Assembly: GCA_964404745.1 (NCBI GenBank)
Contig: CAYOLG010000018.1
Span: 1 to 64,000 of the forward strand
Direction: 5' to 3'
Source: Pelagisphaera sp964404745
Lineage (GTDB): Bacteria; Verrucomicrobiota; Verrucomicrobiia; Opitutales; Opitutaceae
Length of the DNA stretch: 64,000 nt
Below the pieces are notes generated by a model that saw nothing but the letters and a program-made list of their open reading frames with translations, ran no database searches and was not told the DNA's origin. A program made the translations under genes and the position numbers. Shown here piece by piece: positions 1-8,825 of the stretch (positions are counted from its first letter, which is position 1; the number at the start of each line of letters is the position of its first letter).

Positions 1-119
1 TTTTGGCGCCCGAAGCCTTTAACTTCGGTTACCGTCATTCCTTCGATACCGACTTCGGAAAGGGCTTCTTTGACCTCTTCCAACTTGAACGGCTTAATAA
101 TTGCTACTACAAGTTTCAT
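1..119 (-). CDS. glnK: Nitrogen regulatory protein P-II (partial)
   Basis: The first 39 residues of a P-II signal protein run off the left edge of the window. The N-terminus reads MKLVVAIIKPFKLEEVKEAL and continues into TVTEVKGFGRQ, the standard GlnB/GlnK opening up to the start of the T-loop. P-II proteins sense 2-oxoglutarate and ATP/ADP, and GlnK types plug ammonium channels. The start at 119 lies 78 bp after the amtB stop on the same strand, so it is probably co-transcribed as amtB-glnK, the reverse of the usual glnK-amtB order. Whether it is GlnK or GlnB cannot be settled from this part; the neighbour suggests GlnK. Confidence 0.9.
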   Translation of the reverse strand, partial: MKLVVAIIKPFKLEEVKEALSEVGIEGMTVTEVKGFGRQ

Positions 120-197
120 TAAAATTTCCTTTGAGGTTGATTGCTGATATAATTGAAACGCCTATGTAAATGCAAGTAAATGCTTTCTGGCGAGCGT

Positions 198-1583
198 TTA
201 CGTGATGTTGTAGGCTTCCTGGCCATGCTCTCCGATGTCAAGCCCACCGGCCTCTTCTTCTTCACTGACACGCACGCCCATGGTCATTTTGATCACGAGG
301 AATACAACGTAAGAGAAGATAAAGGCAAAGGCGTAAACCCCGATGACTCCGATAACCTGGGACATTAAACTAGCTCCCCCGAAGATGCCAACAGCAACGG
401 TGCCCCAGATTCCACAAACTCCGTGGACTGAGATTGCCCCAACCGGATCGTCTATCTTTATTCTGTCGAAAAACACGATCGAGAAAACCACGATCACACC
501 GCCTATGGCTCCCATCAGTACAGATGCCCATACCGAAACTGAGTCGGCCCCGGCCGTAATGCTCACTAAACCAGCCAGTAGTCCATTGAGCGCCATGGAG
601 AGATCAGGCTTCTTGAGCACGATCATCGAGGTGAGAATCGAGCTGATGCCTCCTGCAGCAGCTGCCAGTGCTGTAGTCGTGAACACCAAACCAAGAGGTC
701 CTGGATTAGCCGAGAGAACGGATCCCCCATTGAATCCAAACCAACCGAAAAAGAGAAGGAACACTCCAACCGTAGCCAAGGGCATGCTGTGCCCTACGAT
801 CGGCTTGATTCCATTGGCTGTGTATTTCCCTCTTCGAGGACCAAGAATGAGAACGGCAGCCAAAGCGGCCGCCCCGCCAAATCCATGGACAACCGTCGAA
901 CCTGCGAAGTCGTAGAAAGCGGCATCGCCACCCCCCAAGCTGGAGAGCCATCCTCCGCCCCAGTGCCAGGAACCGGCAATCGTGTAGCCGAAAGCTACCA
1001 AGATGGTCGAGTAGACCATGAAAGAAGTGAGCTTGACGCGCTCAGCGACTGCGCCAGAGACAATCGTGGCGGCGGTAGCGGCGAACATGGCCTGGAAAAT
1101 AAAGTCTCCATAACCCGTCATCGCTAAACTTAGGCCACCGTATCCCCATGTGTCGCCCCCGTCTGCATTCAAGTCACCTATCGGTCCGTTAATGCCCAGC
1201 CAACCGGGAATCTGCCAGGAGTCAACCGGGTAGTGGGTGTTGAATCCAAGCACGGCGTAGGAAATCAAACCAATGGATATGATCCACACGTTCTTGAAGA
1301 GGATGTTGACCGTGTTTTTCGACTGGGTAAGTCCAGCCTCCAGCGTCGCGAAACCAAGGTGCATTATGAACACCAAAGCGGCAGCGATGACCGTCCATAA
1401 CATGGATACGGTGAAGAAATCGAATGCCGGCGCGTATTCAGCTCCCGAGGCCTCGACAAGTTCTAAGTATTCGTCCACCGGACCCGCTTCATCCTGCCCG
1501 ATGGCCGGCGTGGTATCGAATACCGCAGCCGTCAGCAAAGCGATCAGCAAGAACCCGGATAGTTGTTTTAGGAGTTTTTTCAT
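198..1583 (-). CDS. amtB: Ammonium transporter, Amt family
   Basis: A 461-residue ammonium channel with a cleavable signal peptide (MKKLLK, a hydrophobic stretch, then a cleavage region near AIGQ) and about eleven membrane segments. The twin pore histidines are visible in the contexts STVVHGFGG and AISVHGVCG, with the preceding conserved Asp in YDFAGS. It passes ammonia across the inner membrane. A sigma-54-type promoter lies 67 bp upstream and a P-II gene follows, so nitrogen-limitation control through NtrC-type activators is likely. The C-terminal cytoplasmic tail that contacts GlnK is present. Length is normal for the family. Confidence 0.96.
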   Translation of the reverse strand: MKKLLKQLSGFLLIALLTAAVFDTTPAIGQDEAGPVDEYLELVEASGAEYAPAFDFFTVSMLWTVIAAALVFIMHLGFATLEAGLTQSKNTVNILFKNVWIISIGLISYAVLGFNTHYPVDSWQIPGWLGINGPIGDLNADGGDTWGYGGLSLAMTGYGDFIFQAMFAATAATIVSGAVAERVKLTSFMVYSTILVAFGYTIAGSWHWGGGWLSSLGGGDAAFYDFAGSTVVHGFGGAAALAAVLILGPRRGKYTANGIKPIVGHSMPLATVGVFLLFFGWFGFNGGSVLSANPGPLGLVFTTTALAAAAGGISSILTSMIVLKKPDLSMALNGLLAGLVSITAGADSVSVWASVLMGAIGGVIVVFSIVFFDRIKIDDPVGAISVHGVCGIWGTVAVGIFGGASLMSQVIGVIGVYAFAFIFSYVVFLVIKMTMGVRVSEEEEAGGLDIGEHGQEAYNIT

Positions 1584-2056
1584 GTCGTTTGTTTTATAGA
1601 TTTTCAGGAATTAGTGCTGCCCTGTTGCAGCGATGAATACCTCCTTCTAGCAACTGGCATGCCACCCCGATCAATATCCTCGAAATCTACGGTTTTCCCC
1701 AGAGGCAGTCGCGCCCCGCGCCCCCAAATTTCCTTCGAGCGCTCAATTGTAACCTATCGCGGAGATGATAAACCCAACCTCCGCTCTTTTTTGAGCGACC
1801 ACCAAGAAATGTTCTACGCCGCGGGAAACAACGGATCTCGCGAATAGCTAAGCGGTGCCTTAGGAGCTAGGGGCTGATCGGCTTTGTTCTTCGCGCTTTC
1901 AAACGCGACACGGCTGACTTTAGCAACACGGGACCTCAGCTCGATTCTTATTGAGCTTCCATTGTAGAACGCTGGCTGGCTGCACCGCCCTACCGTTCCA
2001 AATCCCTGTCGTATCCTTCTGAAGAAGCGGAACGTAAATCGAATCAAAACGGCGAT
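1584..2056. other. Intergenic region between aspS and amtB
   Basis: A 473-bp stretch. Apart from the sigma-54-type site at 1650-1664 I see no gene here. Short open frames on both strands (for example 77 codons at 1814-2047, minus) have no recognisable motif or leader and read like chance frames. Confidence 0.6.
1650..1664 (-). promoter_or_regulatory. Sigma-54-type promoter of amtB
   Basis: Read on the minus strand, the sequence is TGGCATGCCAGTTGC, matching the -24/-12 consensus TGGCAC-N5-TTGC with one mismatch and the exact GG-N10-GC spacing. Transcription would start near position 1638, giving a leader of about 55 nt before the amtB start at 1583. The placement before an ammonium channel and P-II gene fits NtrC/sigma-54 nitrogen control. 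No activator site was identified. Confidence 0.7.
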
Positions 2057-3859
2057 CTAATCGCTACCCTCGTCTAGGGAGAGGCATTCGATGTGCAGCT
2101 CTCTCAGCTGCTTTTCGCTGACTGGGCTCGGGCTTTCCGTCATTAAGCACTGACCTTTTTGGGTCTTAGGAAAAGCGATAACTTCCCGAATGCTCGAAAC
2201 TCCTGCCAGGATCATGACTAGCCTGTCCAATCCAAAGGCGATTCCCCCATGGGGAGGAGCTCCGTACTTAAACGCCTCCAGCATGTAGCCAAAGCGCGTT
2301 TCAACCACATCCTTGGGAATTTCCAAAACATCCTCGAAGATCTTTTTCTGAAGGGCCGTTTGATGAATACGAATACTTCCACCACCGAGCTCAACCCCAT
2401 TGAGAACCAGATCGTAATGCTGCCCTCGAACCATTTTCGGATCCGTATCCAGAAGCTCATTGTCCTCGGCCACGGGGGCCGTAAACGGATGGTGGGATGC
2501 TACATATCTACCCTGATCCTCTTCGAAGGTCATCAAAGGGAAATCGACAACCCAGAGGAATTCGTAGCGATCGGGAGCGATTTCGAGGTGACCCCGCTTC
2601 TTGAGCAGTTCCGCGCAATCCAGTCGGATCCGTCCAAGGATCGAGCAGGCCTGCGCCCACTGGGAGGCCGCGAAGAAAACGATATCGCCCTCTTCCAATT
2701 CCAGCGACTCTTGCAAAGCAGCCTTTTCGCTATCGGAAAAGAACTTTACGATAGGCGACTTCCACTCGCCTCTTTCTATTTTTATAAAAGCCAACCCTTT
2801 GGCTCCTAGCGACTTCGCTACTTCCTCAAGGTTTTTCAATTCCCCTTGAGTAATGTTCGCCAAAACGGGGACCTTGAGAGCCTTGACTACCCCGCCATTC
2901 TGAACCGTCGACGAAAATACCTTGAATGACGAACTGGCGAAGGTTTCAGAAAAATCCGAGATTTCCAATCCGAATCTCGTATCCGGTTTATCGACACCGA
3001 AACGATCCATGGCTTCCCTGAAAGAGATACGGGGGAAAGGCGTTTCGATTTCCACTCCTAGCGTATCCTTCCAAACGCGCTTCATCAAGCCCTCAACCAA
3101 GCGATACATATCTTCCCGATCGACGAACGACACTTCCAGGTCCAGTTGGGTGAACTCCATCTGGCGATCCGCCCTTAAATCCTCGTCGCGATAGCAACGG
3201 GCAATCTGATAGTAACGCTCGATCCCGCTTACCATCAACATCTGCTTAAATTGCTGCGGAGATTGCGGCAATGCGTAGAAATGTCCCGGCTGAATACGGC
3301 TTGGTACGAGATATTCCCGGGCTCCTTCGGGAGTGCTTTTGAATAGGGTTGGCGTTTCCACATCGTAGAAACCTTCTTCGTCTAGGTAGGCCCGAATGGA
3401 ACGCGTCGTCTCGTGACGCAGCTTGATCGCATTGCGCATCTTGTTGCGACGCAGGTCAAGGTAGCGGTATTTCAATCGTAGATCCTCTTGAACCCGGTCC
3501 CCCTTCACATCGTCGATGGGAAATGGGGGCGTTTCGGCAATATTATGCACCAAAATGCGCTGGACATCGACCTCGACCTCGCCCGTCGGAAGCGATGGAT
3601 TTACGTTATCGCCATCACGGGAGACCACGGTGCCGGAAATCGCGATAACAGATTCGTCCTTCAATCTATGAAGGGTTTGATTAAAAACTGCATCATCGCT
3701 GTGCGGATTGGCTTTAACTTGAGTGAGACCTTCGCGGTCCCGCAAATCGATAAAAAGGATTCCTCCATGATCGCGGATGGAGTCAATCCAGCCAACCAGG
3801 GAGACTTCTGTTCCAACATCGCTTGCGCGAAGCTGACCACAATGATGCGTACGTTTCAT
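2057..3859 (-). CDS. aspS: Aspartyl-tRNA synthetase (probably non-discriminating)
   Basis: A 600-residue bacterial-type class II synthetase that charges tRNA-Asp. An N-terminal OB-fold anticodon domain (residues 1-110) precedes the catalytic core. Motif 2 is visible as CYRDEDLRADRQ followed by EFTQLDLE, motif 3 as GIAFGLDRLVMILAG, with the bacterial GAD insertion between them. The anticodon-binding loop reads RDHGG with His at residue 31. Discriminating enzymes such as E. coli's have Leu here, whereas His is typical of enzymes that also aspartylate tRNA-Asn. A GatCAB amidotransferase would then be needed; none is in this window. It stands alone, convergent with no partner. Confidence 0.97.
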   Translation of the reverse strand: MKRTHHCGQLRASDVGTEVSLVGWIDSIRDHGGILFIDLRDREGLTQVKANPHSDDAVFNQTLHRLKDESVIAISGTVVSRDGDNVNPSLPTGEVEVDVQRILVHNIAETPPFPIDDVKGDRVQEDLRLKYRYLDLRRNKMRNAIKLRHETTRSIRAYLDEEGFYDVETPTLFKSTPEGAREYLVPSRIQPGHFYALPQSPQQFKQMLMVSGIERYYQIARCYRDEDLRADRQMEFTQLDLEVSFVDREDMYRLVEGLMKRVWKDTLGVEIETPFPRISFREAMDRFGVDKPDTRFGLEISDFSETFASSSFKVFSSTVQNGGVVKALKVPVLANITQGELKNLEEVAKSLGAKGLAFIKIERGEWKSPIVKFFSDSEKAALQESLELEEGDIVFFAASQWAQACSILGRIRLDCAELLKKRGHLEIAPDRYEFLWVVDFPLMTFEEDQGRYVASHHPFTAPVAEDNELLDTDPKMVRGQHYDLVLNGVELGGGSIRIHQTALQKKIFEDVLEIPKDVVETRFGYMLEAFKYGAPPHGGIAFGLDRLVMILAGVSSIREVIAFPKTQKGQCLMTESPSPVSEKQLRELHIECLSLDEGSD

Positions 3860-4594
3860 TCCTAAATCGCGTTCTTTGTCAATTACAGGCCCCGGGATGG
3901 GGCAAAAAATGGAACGCGAACAATGGTCAAATCTTCATCCTAAATGCAACTTCATTCCCGGATACTTGCTTACGCCAAGCCTACTATTCGTTAAATTCGC
4001 GGTAAACACCGTCGAATTTGGCCAGAAATACTGGCGGATTCTGGCGCCCATCGTCAAATTTGCCGATGAACAAGGAAACCCCGCTAAAATCCTTATGGTT
4101 CTAATCATGAGAGACGAACTCGTGAATCCCCCCACTTGGTTTTCCTCATTTCGAGACCTTACCCCAATTTGCAGCATGCGACTACATTCGGATATCTTAA
4201 TCGAGACCGAGAATACAGACGCCTACCACCATTGGCTCACATCTAGGGGTAGCGTGGGTTTCGTCGACGATTTCGTCCCGCTAGGGATCGTGGCAGAAAT
4301 ACGCTTTGATACCGAATCCAACTACGATCCGTCGATCATCGTTGATCGCATTGTGCCCGAGAATACGAATCAGCATTATCGCCGCATTCAATTCGCAAGC
4401 ACCTACTGATCCTAGTCGAATAAGCAGCTTGCTAGCACGCTGTTTTCCTAGGTTGTTGCATCTCCAAATCCGCATGATTTTCAAGGACGGTCAGGGATGC
4501 CAGCGGTCCAAAAGAGCGCCTGGATATTCCGTCTCTATCCACCCTTGACACACTCCTGCCTATGGGCAATATCCGCCCATTCTTTATCGAGGGA
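3860..4594. other. Long intergenic region between divergent aspS and ileS
   Basis: A 735-bp region holding the divergent promoters of aspS and ileS. It contains one open frame of 177 codons (3876-4409, plus) with no signal peptide, no motif I recognise and an amino-acid mix that does not resemble a known fold. It starts 17 bp from the aspS start, so I do not call it a gene. No tRNA or riboswitch was recognised. Confidence 0.5.
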
Positions 4595-7375
4595 ATGGCC
4601 GATAACTACAAAGATACGCTTAAACTGCCCCAGACCGCCTTCCCCATGCGGGCAAATCTGGGAGAGCGTGAACCTGCTCGCGTTGACCACTGGGAATCCA
4701 TCGCCCTCTACGATAAAATCCAAGAGAAGAATCGAAACGGCCCAACTTTCATTCTGCACGATGGTCCTCCCTTCACCAATGGAGATCTCCATCTTGGTCA
4801 CGCTCTAAACAAGACGCTCAAAGAGATCGTCTTGCGTTACAAATCAAGCAAAGGCTTTCGGGCTCCCTACATACCTGGCTGGGACTGCCACGGCTTGCCC
4901 ATCGAGCAGCAAATGGCCAAAGAGTTGCGGCAATCAGGGGAATCGCTGACTACCGCTGAGCTTCGAGACAAATGCGACGCCTTTTCCGAAAAGTGGATCG
5001 GGATCCAACGAAGCCAATTCAAGCGACTGGGCGTTGTCGGTGATTGGGAAAACGAATACAAGACTAAGAATCCCGCCTATGAAGCGGAGATTTTGAGAAC
5101 CCTTGCCTCGTTTATCGAGTCCGGACTCGTCTACCGAGCGAAGAAACCAGTTTACTGGTCCATACCGTACAAGACCGCCCTCGCTGAGGCGGAAATCGAA
5201 TACCGGGAACACGCGAGCCCTTCCATTTGGGTCGCTTTCGAGGTCACCGAGGGCGCCGGCCCGGAAATCGAAAAGCCTTTATCGGTAGTCATTTGGACTA
5301 CCACCCCCTGGACCATTCCAGCCAACCTGGCAATCGCCCTTAATCCAAAAATCGAATACGCTTATGTCGATACAGGCAATCGCGTGTTCCTTGTCGCCAA
5401 AGAGCTGGCTGAATCGTTTGCCAAGAACTGCGGACTAGAGAATTGGAAGATTATCAAAACCGTGGCTGGCGAAACTCTGGAGGGCGTAGAGACTCGTCAT
5501 CCGCTTATCGATCGGGCCAGCCCTATTGTTCTAGCCGACTATGTCACTACCGAATCCGGTACTGGCTGCGTCCATACGGCACCCGGACACGGATTGGACG
5601 ACTATCTGACCGGCCAGAAATACGGCTTGGAGATCTATTGCCCGGTAAATGACGAGGGAACCTACATTGATGATGGCCAAATTCCGGACTATCTTGTCGG
5701 CGAATCAGTACTAGAAACCGATGGTTGGACACCGGCCAACGGAAAAGTGATGAAGGCTTTAGCGGAGGCCGGGGCTCTTGTCGGGAAAAAGAAGATCACC
5801 CACAGCTACCCCCATTGCTGGCGATCCAAGACGCCCGTGGTCTTTCGGGCAGTCGATCAATGGTTCGTCGCTTTGGATAAAGGGGGAAAACGGCAGGATG
5901 CCCTCGATGCCATCGAGTCCGTTTGTTGGATACCTGACTGGGGAAAGAACCGCATCAAAGCTAATGTCGAGGCGCGACCTGATTGGTGTATCAGTCGACA
6001 ACGGTCTTGGGGCGTTCCCATACCCGCTTTCTATGATGAAGAGGGCGACGGATACCTGGATGCTGACATTGTCCGGGGCATCGCCGACAAAGTTGAGCAA
6101 TCGGGATCGAACATCTGGTTTACGAACTCAGCAGAGCAATTACTCGAAGGGATTGAGCTCCCAGGATCCTTGAGCGAAAAGAAACTTGTCCCAGGATACG
6201 ATACGCTTGATGTGTGGATCGATTCCGGAACCAGCCATTTCGCCGTACTAGCCAAAAACAAGGAGCTATCCTGGCCTTGCGACCTCTACTTGGAAGGCAG
6301 CGATCAGCATCGAGGGTGGTTTCAATCTTCTTTGTGGACCGGCGTCATTCGCAAAGGTCGGGCCCCTTTCAAATCAATCCTCACTCACGGCTTCATCGTC
6401 AACCAAGACGGCACCAAGCTTTCCAAAAGCGAAAATGCCATGACATTGGAGCATTACATGGATAAATTTGGAGCCGACATCGTCCGCTTGTGGATCGCTT
6501 CAACCGATTTCCGCAATGACGTGCCAATGGGAGAAGAGATCCTCAAGACGATCGGCGATGCTTACCGATTGATCCGCAACACGCTTCGGTTCCAGATCTC
6601 CAATCTATTCGATTTCGATATTGCCAAAAATGGGGTGCCCATCTCCGAGCTTCACGAGTTCGACCGTTGGGCGATGGATAAAACCGCGCAACTTGTGGCC
6701 CAGTGCGAAGAGGCCTACGAGCGCTACGAGTTCCATCGCGTATACCAAGCGTGCAATCAATTCTGTTCAGTCACGCTTTCGGCCCTATATCACGACGTCC
6801 TCAAGGACCGCCTCTACACCTTGGCCGAAAACCACCCGCTCCGCCGCTCGTCTCAGACCGCGGTTCACCACATTTTTAATGCCCTGGTTCGAGTTCTCGG
6901 GCCCATACTTCCCTTCACCGCAGACGAAGCTTGGAGCTACTTTCAGGCGGACACAGATTTCGTCGACAATCCACTTGCTCTTCAATCGTGGCCATCCGAT
7001 GCCAGTAAATGGCGCGATGAATCCTTGGAACAAGATTTCAGGGAACTCCTCGCGTTTCGCGATCGCGTTAACGAAAGTCTCGAAGACCTTCGCAAGCGAG
7101 GCGAGATTGGCCGTTCTCTGGACGCTTACCTCACAATCGCTGGTTCAACAAAAGCGGAGACATTCAACCTTCTGAGGAGGTACGAGAAGTTTCTAGACGA
7201 GTTGTTCATTGTTTCGCAAATACGCCTCGAAGAAGTCGATTCCCCAGAGCTCGCGATCAGTGTGGCAAAGGCAGAGGGCGGACGCTGCCCTCGCTGCTGG
7301 CGATGGTTCCCGGAACTCGAAAACGGCGTTGAGAACGAGCAGCTTTGCCCCCGTTGCGCCGAAGCAATCCTTTAA
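4595..7375 (+). CDS. ileS: Isoleucyl-tRNA synthetase
   Basis: A 926-residue class I synthetase charging tRNA-Ile. The chosen start gives MADNYKDTLKLPQTAFPMRA, the normal IleRS opening; an in-frame ATG at 4562 would add 11 atypical residues. The HIGH motif is DLHLGHALNK, the KMSKS motif is GTKLSKSEN, and the editing (CP1) domain lies between them, with TTTPWTIPANL. The C-terminus carries the two-knuckle zinc finger CPRCWRW and CPRCAEAI, as in E. coli-type enzymes. It is followed after 12 bp by the DksA-like gene and then lspA, an arrangement common in bacteria. Confidence 0.97.
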   Translation: MADNYKDTLKLPQTAFPMRANLGEREPARVDHWESIALYDKIQEKNRNGPTFILHDGPPFTNGDLHLGHALNKTLKEIVLRYKSSKGFRAPYIPGWDCHGLPIEQQMAKELRQSGESLTTAELRDKCDAFSEKWIGIQRSQFKRLGVVGDWENEYKTKNPAYEAEILRTLASFIESGLVYRAKKPVYWSIPYKTALAEAEIEYREHASPSIWVAFEVTEGAGPEIEKPLSVVIWTTTPWTIPANLAIALNPKIEYAYVDTGNRVFLVAKELAESFAKNCGLENWKIIKTVAGETLEGVETRHPLIDRASPIVLADYVTTESGTGCVHTAPGHGLDDYLTGQKYGLEIYCPVNDEGTYIDDGQIPDYLVGESVLETDGWTPANGKVMKALAEAGALVGKKKITHSYPHCWRSKTPVVFRAVDQWFVALDKGGKRQDALDAIESVCWIPDWGKNRIKANVEARPDWCISRQRSWGVPIPAFYDEEGDGYLDADIVRGIADKVEQSGSNIWFTNSAEQLLEGIELPGSLSEKKLVPGYDTLDVWIDSGTSHFAVLAKNKELSWPCDLYLEGSDQHRGWFQSSLWTGVIRKGRAPFKSILTHGFIVNQDGTKLSKSENAMTLEHYMDKFGADIVRLWIASTDFRNDVPMGEEILKTIGDAYRLIRNTLRFQISNLFDFDIAKNGVPISELHEFDRWAMDKTAQLVAQCEEAYERYEFHRVYQACNQFCSVTLSALYHDVLKDRLYTLAENHPLRRSSQTAVHHIFNALVRVLGPILPFTADEAWSYFQADTDFVDNPLALQSWPSDASKWRDESLEQDFRELLAFRDRVNESLEDLRKRGEIGRSLDAYLTIAGSTKAETFNLLRRYEKFLDELFIVSQIRLEEVDSPELAISVAKAEGGRCPRCWRWFPELENGVENEQLCPRCAEAIL

Positions 7376-7387
7376 CACTAAAACAGA

Positions 7388-8263
7388 ATGCCCAAGAAAA
7401 AATCTACTGCCAAAAAAATCGTCAAGAAAGTCGCCATAAAGGCTACCGCCAAGACGGTCGCAGCAAAGAAAACGACCAACAACAAAGCCGACTCAAAGAA
7501 GGTCGCCGCTAAAACAGCGACGAAAAAGAAGTCGGCGAAACGAGCCAACACAAAGTCGGTCGCTTTCGCGACGAAGCGCCCCGCTGCTTCCGCTGGATTC
7601 TCTCTTGAAGAAGCTCTGTCTGTTGCCAAATCGCGGGAGAAAGAGGATGAAGAAATGGCAAAGAAACGGGCCGCAAAAGAGAAAGCTCGCAAAGCGGTTG
7701 AAGAGGCTGAGCAAAAAACCGAAAAACGAGTCCTGGGAGCGGCCTCTTTATCCGACATTCTCGGATTCGATTCCATGGTAAGCGCACCTAGGATAGAGAC
7801 ACGACCGGTTCCTAAGAAATTCAAGAAATTCTACAATCTCCTCATCGGTTTGCGGGACCACGTCAAATCCGAGCTAAGCATGCATACCGAGGAGACTCTC
7901 AAGCGCTCGAGCAAAGACGAGGCCGGCGACCTATCAAGCTACAGCCAACACATGGCGGATGCCGGAACAGATACCTTCGATCGCGACTTTGCATTAAGCA
8001 TGGTCTCAAGCGAGCAGGAAGCTCTAACAGAAATAGAAGCCGCCATCGAACGGATTTTTGCAGGGACTTACGGGGTTTGCGAAATGACTGGCAAGCAGAT
8101 TCAGGATGAGCGCCTAGTAGCAGTTCCCTTCACGCGATATTCGATTGAAACTCAAAAGCAGATTGAGAAGAACAAAATTCGAAGCGTGCAGCGCGGAGGC
8201 GTTTTCGCCGATGCCTCATCGGAAGATGCCATGAATTTCTCCGAGGAAAATCCAGACACGTAG
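7388..8263 (+). CDS. DksA/TraR-family protein with histone-like N-terminal tail
   Basis: A 291-residue two-part protein. Residues 1-65 are almost only Lys, Ala and Thr, like histone H1 or bacterial Hc1/HU tails. Residues 71-115 form a charged helical segment rich in EKAR. Residues 145-265 match the DksA/TraR fold: an acidic coiled-coil tip (DTFDRDFA, 195-202) and a C-terminal YGVCEMTGKQI...ERLVAVPFTRYSIETQ. The zinc finger is degenerate, with only Cys231 of four. DksA proteins enter the RNA polymerase secondary channel; the basic tail suggests added nucleic-acid binding. Located between ileS and lspA, likely one operon. DksA membership is confident, the precise role is not. Confidence 0.88.
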   Translation: MPKKKSTAKKIVKKVAIKATAKTVAAKKTTNNKADSKKVAAKTATKKKSAKRANTKSVAFATKRPAASAGFSLEEALSVAKSREKEDEEMAKKRAAKEKARKAVEEAEQKTEKRVLGAASLSDILGFDSMVSAPRIETRPVPKKFKKFYNLLIGLRDHVKSELSMHTEETLKRSSKDEAGDLSSYSQHMADAGTDTFDRDFALSMVSSEQEALTEIEAAIERIFAGTYGVCEMTGKQIQDERLVAVPFTRYSIETQKQIEKNKIRSVQRGGVFADASSEDAMNFSEENPDT

Positions 8264-8306
8264 CCCTCTTCAGCGCCACTGTGTCAGTGTCTTTATCAAA
8301 TATTCA

Positions 8307-8816
8307 ATGACCGGAATAGCAGCTTACAAGCGCCTGCATATTCTGGCACTCGCCATACTGGTCGCGGATCAGATAACCAAGCTGATAATCGAACGCGCGC
8401 TGCCCTATGGCAGTTTCTATCCGCCCGACAACATCGTCATCATACCCGGTCTCTTCAACCTCGTTCACGTGGGCAACACCGGGGCCGCTTGGAGCCTTTT
8501 CAGCGGCTATCCGAAAGCTTTGGCAGCCTTAGGCGTGGTCGCTCTGCTTTTACTCTATTTTTTTCGGAACGCCCTCGAACTGAAACTACCTCAATCTCAA
8601 TGGTCTTTCGGACTGATTATCGGCGGAATCCTGGGAAATCTGATCGATCGCTTTCGTCTCGGGCACGTAACGGATTTTCTAGATTTCCATGCTGTTGGGT
8701 GGCACTTCCCAAGCTTCAATATAGCTGATTCCGCCATCACAATTGGAGTGGGCCTACACATCCTATTCGCTTTCCGTCAGTCTAAAGCGGAAACGGCATC
8801 AGACACGGGAAGCTAG
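8307..8816 (+). CDS. lspA: Lipoprotein signal peptidase (signal peptidase II)
   Basis: A 169-residue inner-membrane aspartyl protease that removes the signal peptide of prolipoproteins after lipidation. Four membrane helices are visible. Conserved blocks are NTGAAWSLFSG, GNLIDR, and the two catalytic aspartate regions VTDFLDFH and FNIADSAITIG. Length is typical. It is the third gene of the ileS-dksA-lspA cluster, 43 bp after the DksA-like gene. Substrates in this window include the ModA-like lipoprotein and the cytochrome c lipoprotein. Confidence 0.96.
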   Translation: MTGIAAYKRLHILALAILVADQITKLIIERALPYGSFYPPDNIVIIPGLFNLVHVGNTGAAWSLFSGYPKALAALGVVALLLLYFFRNALELKLPQSQWSFGLIIGGILGNLIDRFRLGHVTDFLDFHAVGWHFPSFNIADSAITIGVGLHILFAFRQSKAETASDTGS

Positions 8817-8825
8817 GAAAACAGG

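Noticed and set aside
1814..2047. 77-codon minus-strand frame upstream of amtB
   Set aside because: Arg/Phe/Ser-rich with no motif, and it begins 9 bp from the aspS stop; most likely chance.
3876..4409. 177-codon frame between aspS and ileS
   Set aside because: No leader, motif or fold signal and no operon context; kept only as an open question in the findings.
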